Assembly (NCBI RefSeq): GCF_041276565.1
Contig: NZ_JBGGGR010000017.1
Coordinates: 1-6,960, forward strand
Source: Phytoplasma sp041276565
GTDB taxonomy: Bacteria > Bacillota_I > Bacilli_A > Acholeplasmatales > Acholeplasmataceae
Reading direction: 5' to 3'
Length of the DNA: 6,960 bases
Part shown: one piece after another, positions 6,545 through 6,960 of the stretch
Layout: every line of letters begins with the position of its first letter
How positions within the stretch are numbered: position 1 is the first letter of the stretch
Made by a program: the position numbers and the translations under genes
The notes under the pieces: model-generated
The model's database searches: none
What the model saw: the letters and a program-made list of their open reading frames with translations, nothing else
Told to the model about the DNA's origin: nothing

Positions 6545-6822
6545 GATGTTTAAAATACTATATTAAGTTGTCATCTCAATTCTTATTTTAGAGTTTTGAT
6601 TTTTTTATATTTTATCTTTTAAAAAACTTTTCTAAAATTGAAATCTTTTTTTAATTTCTCTTTTTTTTCATTTTTTAATTTTTTTATAAATTTTATCTTT
6701 TTATTTTGCAAAAAATGGTTCAAACCTGACCCATCAAGGTCTTTTTAATAATAAAAACAATTAAATATAGATTATAAATTACTTTATTTTTAATATTTTG
6801 TTTAATTGGTATTTTTCTTTAA

Positions 6823-6865
6823 TGTTCTGACCGCCCCAATAAAGTGGTACCAGTTCTAAGTCCCA
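6823..6865 (+). mobile_element. IS3/IS150-like terminal element, single copy
   Basis: The element begins TGTTCTGACCGCCCCAAT, continues to GGTACC (6846-6851) and, six bases later, AAGTCCCA (6858-6865). The start resembles inverted-repeat ends of IS150-group elements, and the order and orientation match the copy at 6111-6149. Directly following it are a terminator and a leader that could precede a transposase gene outside the window. No target duplication or opposite end can be checked here. Confidence 0.5.
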
Positions 6866-6873
6866 TACAAAAC

Positions 6874-6923
6874 AAAGTCAAATTATTTATTAAAAAAAAT
6901 TAATAAATGATTTGACTTTTTTT
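6874..6923 (+). terminator. Strong 20-bp rho-independent terminator
   Basis: Bases 6874-6893 pair with 6900-6919 over 20 positions with a single G-U pair, around a six-A loop. A seven-T run spans 6917-6923. No gene lies upstream on the plus strand for hundreds of bases. Its place nine bases inside the IS-like end suggests it blocks outside transcription entering the element. The stem start AAGTCAAATTATTTA differs by one base from the Panacea terminator stem. Confidence 0.85.
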
Positions 6924-6960
6924 ATTTATGAATGGGAATAAAAAAAGTTGAATCAAAATA
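6919..6960 (+). promoter_or_regulatory. Leader sequence running off the window
   Basis: This is the second copy of the element at 5101-5142 (29 of 32 identical over the core). In the other copy the next bases are AAGGAG and then the place of a start codon, so a plus-strand gene probably starts within about 20 bases beyond the window. Together with the IS-like end and terminator before it, a transposase gene is my guess. Confidence 0.4.

Larger units (their letters stand above)
6068..6960. other. Non-coding mobile-element remnant region
   Basis: No gene is visible on either strand over almost 900 bases. In order it contains a doubled GGTACC...AAGTCCCA element (6111-6202), A/T-only sequence, a small G/C-containing hairpin region (6467-6581), a possible further degenerate end (CTGACCC...GGT near 6726-6740), a single well-preserved element (6823-6865), a strong terminator (6874-6923) and a leader that runs off the window. 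The pattern suggests eroded insertion-sequence ends next to a more intact copy that continues to the right. Confidence 0.5.

Noticed and set aside
6714..6732. tRNA-like TTCAAAC loop
   Set aside because: The flanking bases cannot form the five-pair T stem and no acceptor or anticodon arm is found.

Overview
The window is overwhelmingly A+T and has long homopolymer and A/T-only stretches between genes. All three tryptophans of the one clearly globular protein are written TGG, and no TGA is read inside any called gene. That argues for the standard bacterial code rather than the TGA=Trp code of mycoplasmas and spiroplasmas. With the wall-less-type gene content and dispersed IS-like ends, a phytoplasma ('Candidatus Phytoplasma') chromosome is the best reading. 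This is an inference from composition and gene types, not an identification by a marker gene.

Layout, left to right. 1-319 is non-coding and holds poly-A/poly-T inverted repeats. 320-2947 (minus) encodes an 875-residue protein with an N-terminal hydrophobic export/anchor segment, followed by several dozen copies of a ten-residue repeat, roughly A-G-F-T-x-K-E-L-K-D. 2948-3773 is a long A/T-only spacer with one striking palindrome. 3774-4247 (plus) is a Panacea/SocA-like (DUF4065) protein closed by a textbook terminator. 4446-4925 (minus) is a second, short decapeptide-repeat protein without an export signal. 4926-5578 is non-coding and contains what looks like a decayed copy of a leader sequence seen again at the right edge. 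5579-6067 (minus) is a short multi-pass membrane protein resembling the Pr6Pr/FAR-17a/AIG1 family, apparently lacking its N-terminal part. 6068-6960 is non-coding: a double and then a single copy of a GGTACC...AAGTCCCA element that looks like IS3/IS150-type termini, an A/T-rich stretch with one G/C-bearing hairpin, and at the far right a strong terminator followed by the leader of something that begins beyond the window.

How it may work together. The genes do not form an operon: the Panacea gene points away from the large repeat gene and toward the small one. The most interesting content is the pair of decapeptide-repeat proteins, one probably exposed or secreted and one cytoplasmic, on either side of an orphan antitoxin-type protein. 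They share the repeat down to similar 30-nt DNA units, so recombination between units could change their length. The right third looks like eroded mobile-element territory in which a neighbouring membrane-protein gene may have lost its 5' end.
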